Shown here: positions 63,286 to 64,000 of the stretch, piece after piece
Layout: the number at the start of each line of letters is the position of its first letter
Position numbering within the stretch: the stretch's first letter is position 1
From: Clostridiaceae bacterium
GTDB lineage: Bacteria; Bacillota; Clostridia; DUPQ01
NCBI GenBank assembly: GCA_012838235.1
Contig: DUPQ01000009.1
Coordinates: forward strand, 29,681-93,680
Length of the DNA: 64,000 nucleotides
Direction: 5' to 3'
Position numbers and translations under genes: made by a program
Notes under the pieces: generated by a model
The model's input: the letters and a program-made list of their open reading frames with translations, nothing else
Told to the model about the DNA's origin: nothing
The model's database searches: none

Positions 63286-63755
63286 TACGCTAACGGTATT
63301 TCTTCCAGGATAGCCGCAACATTATCGGCATTCTCCAGAGCAACTTGTTCGGATATCTCCGAATCATCGGGATGTGCGGCATGGTAGGATTCCTTATTCC
63401 ATATCTCCACCCTGTTGTTATACCCCAACAATACCGCCTCTTTACCTAAATTGGCATAATTTCTAAGCTCAATGGGAATCAACACTCTGTTCTGGCTGTC
63501 CAGTTCAGTATCCTTACCGCTTGCCGACAATAAACGGACATAAACGGCTTTGTGCCTGTCCCTGGCAGCAATCTTTGCTGCAGCCTCGATAATATTTTCC
63601 CAGTCTTTTCTCGTGTATAAATATAGGATTTTCAATGTGCTGTCTACGCTTTTTGCAATAACGAACTTATCTCCGAGAACCTCACGCATGGAAACAGGAA
63701 GAATAACCCTCCCCTTATCATCCACTCTATGCGTAAATTCTCCATACATTGCCAT
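63285..63755 (-). CDS. mraZ: Transcriptional regulator MraZ
   Basis: 156 aa. Double AbrB-like repeat: YGEFTHRVDDKGRVILPVSMREVLGDKFVIAKS and ELDSQNRVLIPIELRNYANLGKEAVLLGYNNRVEIWNKE, with DDKGR and DSQNR at the two half-sites. MraZ binds repeats in front of its own operon and controls division and cell wall genes. The start may be 63755 or the next Met (63749), as no strong ribosome site is present. Its C-terminal tail is helical. The array of boxes listed below lies 10-47 bases before the start, as expected for autoregulation. Confidence 0.95.
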   Translation of the reverse strand: MAMYGEFTHRVDDKGRVILPVSMREVLGDKFVIAKSVDSTLKILYLYTRKDWENIIEAAAKIAARDRHKAVYVRLLSASGKDTELDSQNRVLIPIELRNYANLGKEAVLLGYNNRVEIWNKESYHAAHPDDSEISEQVALENADNVAAILEEIPLA

Positions 63756-63764
63756 AGTTTTTCA

Positions 63765-63802
63765 ACACTTTCCGCCATTTCGGCACCACTTCCACACCAC
63801 TT
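63765..63802 (-). promoter_or_regulatory. MraZ-box array
   Basis: In the mraZ leader the transcript strand reads AAGTGG (63797-63802), AAGTGG (63786-63791), AAATGG (63775-63780), and AAGTGT (63765-63770). The first three are 11 bases apart and the last 10. This matches the known multi-repeat MraZ operator type and lies right after the -10, so bound MraZ would block transcription. Confidence 0.75.
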
Positions 63803-63808
63803 GCCCCC

Positions 63809-63837
63809 ATTATATACATCAAAAACAGATGTGTCAA
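63809..63837 (-). promoter_or_regulatory. Promoter of the mraZ division/cell wall operon
   Basis: Minus strand TTGACA (63832-63837), exactly 17 bases, TATAAT (63809-63814). Both hexamers are consensus. Confidence 0.9.
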
Positions 63838-63875
63838 CACCTTTTTTAAACATTTTGTAAAAAAAAAGAAAAACC

Positions 63876-63904
63876 TTGAGTGCAAAGTTAAATTCCAGTA
63901 TAAA
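63876..63904 (+). promoter_or_regulatory. Divergent promoter for the gene starting at 63998
   Basis: TTGAGT (63876-63881), 17-base spacer, TATAAA (63899-63904). It would give a leader of about 85 bases. Confidence 0.45.
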
Positions 63905-63997
63905 GGAGCGGCACTGGATTTTAATCTTACGGGAAGATTTATGGACTTTTCTGTTATACAATTATCAAACCGGCAGTCACAAGAGAGGAGGTCAAAC

Positions 63998-64000
63998 ATG
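63998..64000 (+). CDS. Start codon of a divergent gene that leaves the window
   Basis: The window ends GAGAGGAGGTCAAACATG: an ideal ribosome site six bases before an ATG at 63998. Only the first codon is visible, so nothing can be said about the product. Confidence 0.5.

Overview
The window looks like a chromosomal segment of a low-GC, Gram-positive anaerobe of the class Clostridia. A Lachnospiraceae-like relative is my guess from gene content only. The evidence is AT-rich DNA with strong AGGAGG-type ribosome sites, an mraZ-rsmH-ftsL-pbp(PASTA) division cluster, indolepyruvate:ferredoxin oxidoreductase, an EFR1-type flavodoxin-ferredoxin, a LytTR/DUF3021 pair, a DUF1461 (TIGR01906) membrane protein, a nucleoside kinase with a ThrRS-like N-terminus, and many lipoproteins with Gram-positive style leaders. 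No phage, IS element, CRISPR array or rRNA was seen. Most genes lie on the minus strand.

Layout. 1-6.1 kb (minus): PaaK-type CoA ligase, ACT protein, cinA, murJ, then recA with its own promoter, overlapping recX. 6.2-15.1 kb: a plus-strand alpha/beta hydrolase, a HelD-like helicase, a Na+/solute symporter-iorA-iorB operon with a near-consensus promoter, and pncB with a small unknown gene. The PaaK/ACT and IorAB genes could together convert aryl-pyruvates to aryl-CoAs and aryl acids. 15.2-24.2 kb is a mixed accessory stretch: tRNA-Leu(CAA) with terminator, DUF4143 ATPase, C69 Ntn-hydrolase, LytTR/DUF3021 pair with a dyad operator, UroD-like protein, a PP-loop ATPase with a PqqD-like N-terminus, EFR1 protein, a frameshifted methyltransferase and ridA.

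24.2-39.1 kb (minus) is one tightly packed run: cysE-galT-galK-galE-yerC-secA-folC-TPR protein-GH2 glycosidase-DUF1461 protein-nucleoside kinase. It mixes Leloir galactose use with a GH2 enzyme that may release the sugar, and with housekeeping secretion and folate genes.

39.2-52.8 kb is the most unusual region. Two tandem paralogous lipoproteins (plus strand), each with a copy of the same promoter/leader, face a seven-gene minus-strand MacAB-like operon: three lipoprotein adaptors, two ~945-aa FtsX-like permeases and two ATPases, one carrying an apparent AbrB-like C-terminal domain. A perfect 10-bp direct repeat with 11-bp period (ATGAACTTTT) lies upstream of both the second lipoprotein and the ABC operon, so both are probably controlled by one PhoB/OmpR-type response regulator encoded elsewhere.

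52.8-63.8 kb (minus) is the division and cell wall cluster: mraZ-rsmH-ftsL-pbp-murE-murF-mraY-ftsW-murG-MBL hydrolase. It has a consensus promoter and 11-bp-spaced MraZ boxes. murD and ftsQ are absent from their usual places. A strong hairpin sits just before ftsL. A divergent gene begins at the last three bases.

All calls were made by eye from the sequence and the ORF track; no searches were run.
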